Shown here: positions 29,882 to 37,162 of the stretch, in pieces
How the letters are laid out: every line of letters begins with the position of its first letter
How positions within the stretch are numbered: position 1 is the stretch's first letter
NCBI GenBank assembly: GCA_900545755.1
Contig: URAG01000015.1
Location: forward strand, 1 to 37,162
DNA from: an uncultured Cloacibacillus sp.
GTDB lineage: Bacteria; Synergistota; Synergistia; Synergistales; Synergistaceae
Direction: 5' to 3'
Length of the DNA stretch: 37,162 nt
Made by a program: the position numbers and the translations under genes
Notes under the pieces: model-generated
What the model was told of the DNA's origin: nothing
What the model saw: the letters and a program-made list of their open reading frames with translations, nothing else
Databases searched by the model: none

Positions 29882-31966
29882 TTACGCGCCGGCCGAAGGA
29901 GCCGCGCCGCTGTTCTTATACATTCCGCGATACTCGTACATCCAGACACCGAAGTCTATGCGGACTTTATATTCTATGCCGTCGATGTTCCAGCCCTGCC
30001 GCTGTTCGATGACCGGCGACTGCTGGCCGTTCAGGAACGCGACCTCGACCGTGTCAATGGTGGAGGGCGAAGCCATAAGGTACCAGGCCCAGGGCTCAAG
30101 TTCCGCCTCTACGATGGGCGTGAAGGCGTTCTTGAACGGGTTGATGACGTTCGGATTCGTTCCGCTTATATCCGTGTCGCTGTAGAGTATCTGGCGCGCA
30201 AGCGTTTCAAGCTCCGGCGGAATGATGAGATACTGCGCCGTAAGATTGAGCTTTACCGCGTTGCTGTCCTTACGAAGACCGGTCTGTCTGCGCATGGCCA
30301 CGCGCGCGTCGTTGAGCGACGAAATGCTGAGTACGCTGCCGGTCGCGGCGAGGTTTTTGTGGTCGGTGCTGAAAATAGCCTTGCCGTCTTCCGCTATCTT
30401 CGGATTGGAGACAAGCATCTCATATACTTTCGTGTTTATCGTCCGCGCAGTCGCGCTGCCGAACATCTGCGGAATCCGCGTGAAAGCCCCGAGCGAATCG
30501 TTTATGATAGCCTGCCTGGTGAGCGCGAACTTCTTACCGAAGGTTCCAATGCTGAAGGAATCCTTCGTCTCCATGAGGTCGGCCATCTTGTATTCGCCGT
30601 TCTCAAGCACCGGTTCGAGCATCGGCATCTCGCCGACACGGATTTTATGAATTTCCTTGAAATCGGAGGCGCTCGCTATGCCGCACCACTGCCGCCACGT
30701 CGTAGGCGCTTCGTTGTAGGCGGCAAGCAGCGTCACATTTGCGAGGTCCGTCATAATGACAGGGAAGTCGGATGTCGAAAATGCACGGTTTGCAACGTCC
30801 TCAACCGGGTCGCTGTAGCTCACAGCCTCTCCACCGCGGATTATGCACTCGCGCGCAAGGTCGAGTAGGCTGATGCTGCGATACTTTTCCGCTCCGGGCG
30901 CGAGCTTGTCCGATTTGACGCCCATGCGCATGCGTAGACCGTCGCGCACGGCGGCGCGGAATTTATCACGCTCGTCGCTGCTTATGCTCACCGACGGCCC
31001 CACGTTGATGCCGCTGCGCTGCTTCGCGCTGGCGTCGAGTATTGCGCGGCAGACGTCGCCGACAGAGGTGCCGTCTTTGATATATTTCGCAGTATCTTCC
31101 TGCGAGACGCCGTAACGCGCGCATATCGAAGAGATTTCCGCGGCTCTCGCGCGCTCCGCGTCTACGTTATTTTCGCCAACGCCCGGCTGAGGTGCCGGCT
31201 GCGCTTCTTCTCGCCTCAGCGCGCCGCGGATGTCGTCGATGAAGCGCTGCGCTTCAGCGCGCTCCTCTGCTTCAACGCCGTCAAGCAACGCACGGATTTT
31301 CTCGTCGAATCCGGCCTGCGTTAGTTTATCCGCGCCGAAGTCGCGAACACACTGCATTACCTGTTCCCTGAATTTGCTCACCTGTGGATCATCCCTTTCT
31401 TTAAGATTCCTGCCTACGCCGACCGTGGGGTCTGCGGGGCAGCTTACGATACTGATTTCGTAAGGCTCCCATTTACGCGCTATCATTGCCGGGCCTTCAA
31501 TGCCGTCGCGCGACGTTTTGCCCTCGCGCACCTCTTCCCACTCGTACACTCTGTACCCGACCGAGACGCCGCGAAGCGAGCCGCTTTTGACCTTGCGGAA
31601 GACCGCGTCGGAGGCGTCGTCTTCGTCGAAGGTCAGCCTGCACGAGCATTTCTGCGCCGTTGCGTCGAGCCTGACGTCGTCCACGCGGCCTATGACCTGC
31701 CCCATGTCGTGGTTATAGAGGCCGACGCCTATCTCGCTGAGACGGGTAAGGTCGACCGCTTTAGGCGAGTGGTCAAGTATCTCGCGGTACCAGCTTCCAT
31801 CCCAGTAGTCATACCGGCGGATACCGGCCGCAGACGAAAAAGAGAGCTCTACAGACCGCGAGCCCTCTTCCGGCGAAGCCGTTATTTGCAAGTCCCTGAA
31901 ATGCTCCTGCTGCGGCGAAAGATATAACTCCTTCGTCGCGGCGGGCTTATTCTTCCTGACTGCCAT
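29882..31966 (-). CDS. Fused prohead protease - major capsid protein
   Basis: Single polypeptide of 694 residues joining two head proteins. Residues 1 to about 200 are an HK97-type prohead protease: VGLYNHDMGQVIGRV with H86 and SGSLRGVSVGY with S135 as the likely catalytic pair. Residues about 200-330 are a charged linker or scaffold (EAEERAEAQRFIDDIRGALR). The C-terminal part from about 340 is an HK97-fold coat protein (NVTLLAAYNEAPTTWRQWCG, SFSIGTFGKKFALTRQAII, FKNAFTPIVEAELEPWAWYL). The protease probably cuts itself free. It overlaps the portal by 20 bases; GGAGGG precedes the ATG. Confidence 0.9.
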   Translation of the reverse strand: MAVRKNKPAATKELYLSPQQEHFRDLQITASPEEGSRSVELSFSSAAGIRRYDYWDGSWYREILDHSPKAVDLTRLSEIGVGLYNHDMGQVIGRVDDVRLDATAQKCSCRLTFDEDDASDAVFRKVKSGSLRGVSVGYRVYEWEEVREGKTSRDGIEGPAMIARKWEPYEISIVSCPADPTVGVGRNLKERDDPQVSKFREQVMQCVRDFGADKLTQAGFDEKIRALLDGVEAEERAEAQRFIDDIRGALRREEAQPAPQPGVGENNVDAERARAAEISSICARYGVSQEDTAKYIKDGTSVGDVCRAILDASAKQRSGINVGPSVSISSDERDKFRAAVRDGLRMRMGVKSDKLAPGAEKYRSISLLDLARECIIRGGEAVSYSDPVEDVANRAFSTSDFPVIMTDLANVTLLAAYNEAPTTWRQWCGIASASDFKEIHKIRVGEMPMLEPVLENGEYKMADLMETKDSFSIGTFGKKFALTRQAIINDSLGAFTRIPQMFGSATARTINTKVYEMLVSNPKIAEDGKAIFSTDHKNLAATGSVLSISSLNDARVAMRRQTGLRKDSNAVKLNLTAQYLIIPPELETLARQILYSDTDISGTNPNVINPFKNAFTPIVEAELEPWAWYLMASPSTIDTVEVAFLNGQQSPVIEQRQGWNIDGIEYKVRIDFGVWMYEYRGMYKNSGAAPSAGA

Positions 31967-33497
31967 CTTCTCCCTCCTTCTTTTTGCCCGGCGGGTTGTC
32001 CTCGTCTTTCATTGACTGCTCATATTCCTCCGGCGAGGTCGTCTCCTGGCCGTTCATCCATGAGAGCTTTATGCCGAGCTCTTCCGCCGCTTCCATTTCG
32101 GATTTACGCTGCTGCAATACGTCATACCAGTCTTTCCCCTGTTCGCCGCAGACCTCGCGGAGCGTCGTAATGCCGAGCGCAAGCTGCTTCTCGACACCGG
32201 CGGCTTCTTTCTGCGGGTCTACCCACTTCCAGCCTGGAGTGCTCCATTGATGACGCAGGTAACGGTCGCGCGCCTTCTCGTCCTCGAAATACCCCGGGAG
32301 AGAGAGCTTGCCGGACAGCAACGCCGCTTCGATAAACCACTCGTAGACGCGGTCGCAGAAATCCGTCGTTATTTTCTTCTGCCGGCGGCGGAAGGTCTTG
32401 CGGTCCTCGAGCTGGCCGCCTCGGAATGACGAATAATTGACTTGTGAGACATCGCGAGAAACCGTCTCATAGGAGAGACCACGCGCCATCGCAATCATGC
32501 GGAGCAGGAACGATACGAAGCCGCTCGCGTTCACGTTCGGCCTTCCCGGTGTTGGAAACAGCGGATTGCCCTCATTGATGTAATTGATCTGTCCACGCTG
32601 GATTTTTTCAATCACTTTCCCGCTCGGCGTGGTGTTGCGCCGCCCTATGCCCGGGTTGCCCGGCATGGGGCTGACGAGCGCGGTAATGGCCGCCGCGTTG
32701 CGCGACGCCTCCAGCTCGTTCGTGACATACTCCTGAAGGTTCCGCACCCGTTCCGAGCAAACCGTCATGTCGGACATTGAACGTATCTGCTGCGGGCGTT
32801 TCTTCGTGTGTATGTGTATGACGTCCTCGCGCGGATAACGGACTATCGTCTGGTCGCGGAAATACGGCATAGGGTCCGGCCTGAAGTGATATGCGACCGC
32901 TTTCATATGTTCGTCCACCTCTACGCCGCCGAAGACATAATGCCCATTGCTCTGGAAAACATCCTCGGCAAGCATATCCGGTTCAAGGAGCTGGAGCTTG
33001 AGCGGCAGGAAGCCTTCCGGATCTACCACCTTGAGGATGAAGATTTCGCCGTCAACTTCCCAGCGGCGCACGATTATCTCAAGCAGCTCGCCGAAAGAGC
33101 TGTCGCCGGTCACATCGCAGTTCTCTGCCTGCGACCACTTATTCCACAGCTCTTCGATACGGTCGTTTATCGCGTCGAGCGGTTTCCCGCGCGCGCTCAT
33201 GGCGCGCGCCTCAAGCCCGAAGCCTCCCTCGACGACGTTGCGAACGACGGCGTCTATGATGCCCTCCGTTACGTCTCCGTTGCGTTCCATGTCACGCATA
33301 CGCCCGCGGACTAGACCACGGTGCGGCGCGTCAGTCATCTCGGGCGTCGCGTTCTGCAGCGGAAACCAGTTGCCGCCCTGCGGGTCGACACGCGCCGCGT
33401 CATAGCTGCGCAGCGCCATCCGGTACTGCGCGCGTCTGTATCCCCAGTGCGGAGACAGCCATCCGCATATACGGTCCAACGCTGTAAGCCCGCTCAT
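31947..33497 (-). CDS. Lambda gpB-like portal protein
   Basis: Portal protein of 516 residues, forming the dodecameric ring for DNA entry and exit. Conserved blocks: PHRGLVRGRMRDMERNGDVT, DAVVRNVVEGGFGLEARA, DGEIFILKVVDPEG, PYFRDQTIVRYPREDVIHIH and ARGLSYETVSRDVSQVNYSS. ATG 33497 (MSGLTALDRICGW) overlaps the stop of the connector gene as ATGA and is preferred to GTG 33509. The C-terminal tail is acidic (KDEDNPPGKKKEGEDGSQEE). Confidence 0.94.
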   Translation of the reverse strand: MSGLTALDRICGWLSPHWGYRRAQYRMALRSYDAARVDPQGGNWFPLQNATPEMTDAPHRGLVRGRMRDMERNGDVTEGIIDAVVRNVVEGGFGLEARAMSARGKPLDAINDRIEELWNKWSQAENCDVTGDSSFGELLEIIVRRWEVDGEIFILKVVDPEGFLPLKLQLLEPDMLAEDVFQSNGHYVFGGVEVDEHMKAVAYHFRPDPMPYFRDQTIVRYPREDVIHIHTKKRPQQIRSMSDMTVCSERVRNLQEYVTNELEASRNAAAITALVSPMPGNPGIGRRNTTPSGKVIEKIQRGQINYINEGNPLFPTPGRPNVNASGFVSFLLRMIAMARGLSYETVSRDVSQVNYSSFRGGQLEDRKTFRRRQKKITTDFCDRVYEWFIEAALLSGKLSLPGYFEDEKARDRYLRHQWSTPGWKWVDPQKEAAGVEKQLALGITTLREVCGEQGKDWYDVLQQRKSEMEAAEELGIKLSWMNGQETTSPEEYEQSMKDEDNPPGKKKEGEDGSQEE

Positions 33498-33709
33498 CGT
33501 CCGTTCCACCCCATAAATGTGACTGTTCCGCCCTGCTGCGCGGCGCCGAGCTCCGTCTCAAGGTCGTTGCGCCAGGCCCGAAGCTGCGCAAGGTCAGCCT
33601 TCGTTACGGACCGCGAACCAATCTGATAGCTCTGTGCGCCGCGTGCGATCGCGCGCATGGCTGCGATGACGTCGTCGAGTTCCTCGCGTATCTCTTCAAC
33701 TGTTCGCAT
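33494..33709 (-). CDS. gpW-like head-tail connector protein
   Basis: Protein of 71 residues: a helical N-terminal half (TVEEIREELDDVIAAMRAIA) and a lysine-containing hairpin (GSRSVTKADLAQLRAWRNDL). Small proteins of this size between terminase and portal are of the lambda gpW/gpII group, which bind below the portal. AGGAGG precedes the ATG at 33709; the stop overlaps the portal start. Confidence 0.85.
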   Translation of the reverse strand: MRTVEEIREELDDVIAAMRAIARGAQSYQIGSRSVTKADLAQLRAWRNDLETELGAAQQGGTVTFMGWNGR

Positions 33710-33731
33710 TGCATTCCTCCTATTCCTCCGC

Positions 33732-35546
33732 TTATAAAGTGCGCACTCCTGCGATTTCGGCGGCCGCGAAGTTGCCGACCTCGCAGTCGAGCATGTGGTT
33801 GTCTATGCCGTCCATGATGGGCTTGTAAAACTGCTTCGCACGGCCCTTGCGGTCGTACTCCGTCACCTTATGCTCGCTGCACAGCTGGTCGGCGTACTGT
33901 CGCGGAAGCCCCGAAAAGACGTTGAAGCTGCCGCGCGCGCCGGTCTCTCTGTTGAGGCGGCCGTAAATCATATCCTTGTAAAATTCCGTATCGAGCAGCA
34001 TGAGCTTGAGGTCTGTGTACTTCATCTTGTCGATGGTGCCGACCCTGTAAGGGATGCCTTTCGACGAGGTTTCGTCGAGCCCTTTGCTCGGCGCGGTCAG
34101 CCCAGGATGTTCGGCGCAGAATTCGTAAACCTCTTCCGTGCGGTAGCCGGAGTCGATAAGCGCGAAATACACTCGGTACGTCTCGCCGGTCTCGTCCTGT
34201 TTGAACTCGCGGTCGAGCATCTCTTCTATCTGCGTCCAGGTCTCGCAGATACCCGGGCCGCCTCCGTAGTCGACGAGCCAGCTTGTCATGTTTTCGCCCC
34301 AGGCTCGGACGGACCACCAGAAATGGTCCTTCTGCACGTCGACCGCCGCCGTGAGCATGCGAGCCTCTTTCGGTACAGTGCCGCGTTCATATCCCTGCTG
34401 GCGCTGCATCACGATGTCGGAGCGCATTCGCGCCGACTGATTGACCCACGGCTCACCGAGCCAGCCGTTCACGAAATTCATCAGCTTTTCAGGCTTGTCC
34501 TTGGATTCAAGGAATTCCTTGGCCACGTCGCCGAAGCGTTTCCACGGAGAATAAATCGTCGAGATGTTATAGGCGATGTGACGCGGCCGCGTTATGAGCG
34601 GAACCGTCGGCAGCCAGTCGTCGACGTCCTTGTCATATTCGACCGGCCGCCATACGCCGGCCAGCAGCATCATGTGCTTGTGCTTGTCCAATATCCGCCC
34701 GCGGCAGTTCGGACATTCGAGCCACGCGCGCTCCGTCACCTCTTTGAGGCGGACGGACGGCTCATATTCGTTGAGCTCCTCCGGCCATTTTATGTGCTTC
34801 AGCCGCATGACGAACATCTCGTTACAGTGCGGGCACGGCACAAAGTATTTTTTTTTAATGTCCGCATTGACGAAGGATTGCCAGATGTGTCCCTCCTCGA
34901 TGGTCGGACTTGAAACCTCGACCTCCTTGCGCCGGTAGTACGTCTTCGTGCGTTCGGCGGCCAGCTTGAACGGGTCGGCATCGTTGCCGGCACGTAGCGG
35001 AAATTTGTCCGCCTCATCGAAAAAGACATAGCGCACAGGACGCGAAGCGAGCTGCGAAGGGCTGTTCGCGCCGACGAAAGCAATCTCCATCCCCGGAAAA
35101 TAAAGGCGCTGGATTTCGGAGCGTTCATAGTCGAAATGTGCGTGAAGAGGCGGAGAACTGCGTATAAACGTCCTGAATCGCCCTTTGCTCACGTCTTTTG
35201 CAAGCATATCCGTCGGAAGTACGAACAGCATACTCCCCTGGTCCTGGTCTATCGCGTAGCCGACCATGTTGTACTCGCACTCGGTTTTCCCAAGCTGCGT
35301 TGCAAAAGCGAGCGTTATCTTTGTGACGCTGCGGGCCGTGAACATGTCCATAGGCTCGCGCAGGTACGGCGTGCGGTCGGTACGCCACGGGCCGGCGAGC
35401 TCGGAATAGTCCTTTGTAAGGATACGGTTGCGGTCAGCCCACTCGCTGACGCTAATCTTCTCCGGCGGGCGCAGGGCCCGAAGCTCCTCCGGCGTCCACA
35501 TTGCCCGCACCGATGCCGTCTCTGCTGTACGTTTTGAGGATTTCAT
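33732..35546 (-). CDS. Terminase large subunit (lambda gpA family)
   Basis: DNA packaging motor and nuclease of 604 residues. Walker A: LAFATQLGKTE with K87 and T88; Walker B: VRYVFFDEADKFP with D178-E179 region. A zinc-binding pair, CPHC and CPNC, lies about residues 240-290. The nuclease domain begins near LTAAVDVQKDHFWWSVRAWG. Features of the gpA group rather than the HK97 or T4 groups suggest cos-type packaging. The start may be ATG 35546 or ATG 35501 (MWTPEELRALRP); both overlap the small subunit gene. Confidence 0.95.
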   Translation of the reverse strand: MKSSKRTAETASVRAMWTPEELRALRPPEKISVSEWADRNRILTKDYSELAGPWRTDRTPYLREPMDMFTARSVTKITLAFATQLGKTECEYNMVGYAIDQDQGSMLFVLPTDMLAKDVSKGRFRTFIRSSPPLHAHFDYERSEIQRLYFPGMEIAFVGANSPSQLASRPVRYVFFDEADKFPLRAGNDADPFKLAAERTKTYYRRKEVEVSSPTIEEGHIWQSFVNADIKKKYFVPCPHCNEMFVMRLKHIKWPEELNEYEPSVRLKEVTERAWLECPNCRGRILDKHKHMMLLAGVWRPVEYDKDVDDWLPTVPLITRPRHIAYNISTIYSPWKRFGDVAKEFLESKDKPEKLMNFVNGWLGEPWVNQSARMRSDIVMQRQQGYERGTVPKEARMLTAAVDVQKDHFWWSVRAWGENMTSWLVDYGGGPGICETWTQIEEMLDREFKQDETGETYRVYFALIDSGYRTEEVYEFCAEHPGLTAPSKGLDETSSKGIPYRVGTIDKMKYTDLKLMLLDTEFYKDMIYGRLNRETGARGSFNVFSGLPRQYADQLCSEHKVTEYDRKGRAKQFYKPIMDGIDNHMLDCEVGNFAAAEIAGVRTL

Positions 35547-35994
35547 ATATCGCCGCCTCGACCTCCTCCTCTACAATGTTTCGCGTTTCCGGGTCCTGGA
35601 AGCGGAAACCGACCTGCACCGGGATAGCGAGCAGCGCGGCTTTCAACTCAACGCAGCGCGCGGCCCACTGGGCGGTTATTTCGTCACGCTCCATAAGCTC
35701 GCCCTCTTTTTCTCGGCGCGCGATTTCTCGCAGCTTCGCCTTCTCCTCGGCCTCCAGCGTCGTCGCTCGAAGCAACCTGTCTTTATACTCTGAGATGTCG
35801 ATGACCTCGTCGCCGCCGGAAAGCTTCTGCTGCATGTACATGCAGTAGGCTTTCACTGTTTGGTACAGGTCAAACTTCCCGCGCGCGGCCTTCGGCAGGA
35901 TGCGATTGGCGACGAGCTGCTCTATACGACGCTCGGAGAGATTGAGCAGGTCGGCTACGACTTTCTTCGAGCAAAGATTTTCGTTCCCATTCAC
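35452..35994 (-). CDS. Terminase small subunit (Nu1-like)
   Basis: DNA-recognition subunit of 180 residues. The N-terminal winged helix-turn-helix is clear (SKKVVADLLNLSERRIEQLV, followed by GKFDLYQTVKAYCMYMQQ). A central coiled coil (TTLEAEEKAKLREIARREKE) and the large-subunit binding tail follow. The start is GTG 35994; no better start is in frame, and the ribosome binding site (GGGGG about 10 bases upstream) is moderate. The gene begins 24 bases after a terminator stem, so it must be read through that terminator. Confidence 0.9.
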   Translation of the reverse strand: MNGNENLCSKKVVADLLNLSERRIEQLVANRILPKAARGKFDLYQTVKAYCMYMQQKLSGGDEVIDISEYKDRLLRATTLEAEEKAKLREIARREKEGELMERDEITAQWAARCVELKAALLAIPVQVGFRFQDPETRNIVEEEVEAAIYEILKTYSRDGIGAGNVDAGGASGPAPAGED

Positions 35995-36009
35995 ATAAAG
36001 CCAGCCCCC

Positions 36010-36037
36010 AATAAAAAAGCCGCCCTGATAGGGCGGC
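36010..36037 (-). terminator. Factor-independent terminator directly upstream of the terminase genes
   Basis: Stem GCCGCCCT (36019-36026) with AGGGCGGC (36030-36037), three-base loop, then TTTTTTATT on the minus strand. It follows the gene ending at 36081 and precedes the terminase start at 35994 with no space for a promoter. It shares 16 identical bases with the terminator before the tape measure gene. Confidence 0.88.
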
Positions 36038-36080
36038 TCATATTCAGAATGGATCTTTTTATTTCTTCTCTTTTTTCTTT

Positions 36081-36506
36081 TTATTTTTTTTCTCTTTTCC
36101 TGGACTCTCTGAACTTTACATATCCATACGATGAGAGGACACCAGAAGCGTAGTAGGCGACCTTTTCAATTACCCTAGCAACAAGCTCGCCCATTCCAAG
36201 ACTCAAGGCATAGCCCAAAAATATCAGTACCATCAGCAAAACAACGCAAATGAAAAAATACCTGACTTTTAGTCGTTCTCCAAATTTTATACGTTCTTCG
36301 CGCCGGTCTTCAATCTGCGCATCAAGCGTCTTTTTGGCGAACTCAAAACTATGCTCATCTTCACGTTTGCGCTGTTCCAGTTCTTTCGTCTTAAACTCAA
36401 ACTCTTTTCTTTGGACATCTAATAACTGCACCATCGTCTCTTCTGAGAGAGGCAGCATATCACTAGTTTGCCTTTTTCGGATTGAAGAAACTGAATCTTG
36501 CGCCAT
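36081..36506 (-). CDS. Membrane protein with coiled coil, unknown
   Basis: Protein of 141 residues. Residues 25-75 form a highly charged coiled coil (VQLLDVQRKEFEFKTKELEQ), then come two transmembrane helices (YFFICVVLLMVLIFLGYALS and a second, weaker one near AYYASGVLSSYGYV), and a basic tail. It starts two bases after the small gene at 36509 with AGGTGA upstream. It lies between an apparent operon promoter and the terminase genes. I do not recognise it; its form resembles phage or plasmid membrane proteins of unknown role. Confidence 0.7.
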   Translation of the reverse strand: MAQDSVSSIRKRQTSDMLPLSEETMVQLLDVQRKEFEFKTKELEQRKREDEHSFEFAKKTLDAQIEDRREERIKFGERLKVRYFFICVVLLMVLIFLGYALSLGMGELVARVIEKVAYYASGVLSSYGYVKFRESRKREKK

Positions 36507-36508
36507 TC

Positions 36509-36694
36509 TTAGTCACCTACTACATATTTTGCTGCTTTGTATGTAACTTCGATTTTTCCAAAACCCGCTTCACCAAGTCTTGCAGGAACAATTCTTGTCC
36601 TCTTGATTGCGCCAGGGTCGTCTTGCATCAGCTTCAAATAATCCTCTGCGTTAAGCAGCTCTTTATCGATACGAACCATATCGATAACATCCAT
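36509..36694 (-). CDS. Small protein of unknown function
   Basis: Protein of 61 residues from ATG 36694 (MDVIDMVRIDKELLNAEDYL), ending KIEVTYKAAKYVVGD. GGAGG lies seven bases upstream; a longer frame to 36739 lacks one. It contains GAIKRTRIVPARLGEAGFGK, a basic central loop. Its start overlaps the stop of a short ORF upstream (TGATG). No family recognised. It is the first well-supported gene behind the promoter at 36952. Confidence 0.65.
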   Translation of the reverse strand: MDVIDMVRIDKELLNAEDYLKLMQDDPGAIKRTRIVPARLGEAGFGKIEVTYKAAKYVVGD

Positions 36695-36906
36695 CAAGCA
36701 GCCTCCTTTCCTATTGAAGAGAAAATAAACGCGAAACAACCGTCTGCATTACATGTTTTTCTTAATGTAGATGTTAATAAGATTACTCCTTGTATTGGTG
36801 TTCCAGTCATATACTCTGGGCCCCACATCAAAGAAAAGCTCTTTACAGCCTCTCACTGCTTTTTTATTTTCAGCGGCTTTGTGCCACTACTGTCTGCGAT
36901 ACACAT
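36694..36906 (-). CDS. Possible short ORF(s), interrupted in frame by a TGA
   Basis: In one frame an ATG at 36906 opens MCIADSSGTKPLKIKKQ, a TGA follows at 36853-36855, and the frame then continues open to a TGA at 36694 that overlaps the next start (TGATG). The second half can start at ATG 36828 (MWGPEYMTGTPIQGVILLTS, 44 residues). There is no strong ribosome binding site for either part; GGAGG near 36930 serves only a four-codon ORF. It may be a decayed gene, a leader, or two small genes. Low confidence. Confidence 0.25.
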
Positions 36907-36951
36907 AACTATTTTCCTAGCACATTACCTCCTTCCATCTTGGTTTATAGT

Positions 36952-36980
36952 ATAATAACGACAAACTAAAATACAGTCAA
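36952..36980 (-). promoter_or_regulatory. Probable promoter of the phage transcript
   Basis: Minus-strand TTGACT (36980-36975) and TATTAT (36957-36952), 17 bases apart, each five of six matches to consensus. It is the only convincing promoter upstream of the small genes at 36509-36694 and of the late region. A GGAGG follows about 22 bases downstream. Confidence 0.6.
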
Positions 36981-37162
36981 TGAGCCTTCTTCATCAAAAA
37001 TTTTTTGACTTTGTTTACTTCATTGAATTATGTGGACAGCAGAGAAAAGCCGCACGTCTGGGCAGCTTTGTCAGCTCTCCGGCAATTTGAACAGCGCCCC
37101 ATAACTTGGACATAGTAAAAGCCCTCCAAGTTGACACTACACAGTCATGGTTCGAAATGGCT
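36981..37162. other. Right edge without a recognised gene
   Basis: About 180 bases with no ORF of note on either strand. The last bases include GGTTCGAAAT, which resembles a tRNA T-loop but has no surrounding stem. Nothing identifies the end of the element. Confidence 0.3.

Noticed and set aside
33795..34913. Long plus-strand reading frame of 372 codons opposite the terminase
   Set aside because: It lies entirely over the well-supported terminase gene, has no ribosome binding site, and its arginine-, valine- and histidine-rich product resembles no protein; GC-rich sequence leaves antisense frames open.
36853..36855. Selenocysteine at the in-frame TGA
   Set aside because: No selenoprotein family is recognisable and the bases after the TGA do not form a convincing SECIS hairpin by eye.
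37120..37162. tRNA fragment or attachment site at the right edge
   Set aside because: GGTTCGAAAT resembles a T-loop, but there is no matching stem or acceptor sequence before the window ends.
1..37162. CRISPR arrays, rRNA, tRNA or insertion sequences
   Set aside because: No regular spaced repeats, no RNA gene signatures and no transposase gene were found.

Overview
The window looks like a bacterial chromosome segment carrying most of a tailed, contractile-tail prophage next to a V/A-type ATPase operon. The bacterial V-ATPase with gene order G-I-K-E-C-F-A, the GC-rich coding sequence, strong GGAGG ribosome binding sites and occasional TTG starts suggest an anaerobe, possibly a member of the Synergistota. 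The taxon is an inference; there is no rRNA or other marker here.

Layout. Positions 1-5763, all on the minus strand, hold the V-ATPase operon (subunits G, I, K, E, C, F and the first 302 codons of A), read from a promoter near 5823-5851. The rotor subunit K carries the ligand set of the sodium-binding Enterococcus hirae rotor. Positions 5764-6277 are AT-rich and appear empty. Positions 6278-8299 (minus) hold a three-gene operon: an acidic protein, a double helix-turn-helix protein and a LAGLIDADG-fold protein that lacks the catalytic acids. Its promoter contains a palindrome. A divergent, AT-richer umuC-like Y-family polymerase gene lies at 8581-9903 (plus) behind its own operator-like palindrome.

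From 36906 down to 9900 everything is on the minus strand and forms the phage late region: two small genes; a lambda-like head module (small and large terminase, gpW-like connector, portal, fused protease-capsid protein, DUF2190 decoration protein, joining and completion proteins); a P2-like contractile tail module (sheath, tube, E/E+E' assembly chaperones made by a -1 frameshift, tape measure, X, D, V, PAAR, U, W, J, I, H); a tail-tip cassette with six tandem paralogous collar-domain proteins and one fibre chaperone; and a lysis module (membrane proteins, amidase, overlapping spanin-like pair). No integrase, repressor, replication gene or clear att site is in view, so the element's ends are not defined.

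Most unusual features. Four gaps between the collar paralogs each hold a short ORF with its own start, mostly with a good ribosome binding site, and an uninterrupted G tract (9, 10, 9 and 6 G). In each, one tract length makes the short ORF end at, or fuse to, the start of the next collar gene. This suggests a phase-variable system that chooses which receptor-binding tip is made. Also notable are factor-independent terminators placed directly upstream of late genes with little or no room for a promoter (implying antitermination or attenuation), an apparent one-base deletion just after the gpU start, and the regulatory-looking LAGLIDADG/HTH operon opposite umuC.
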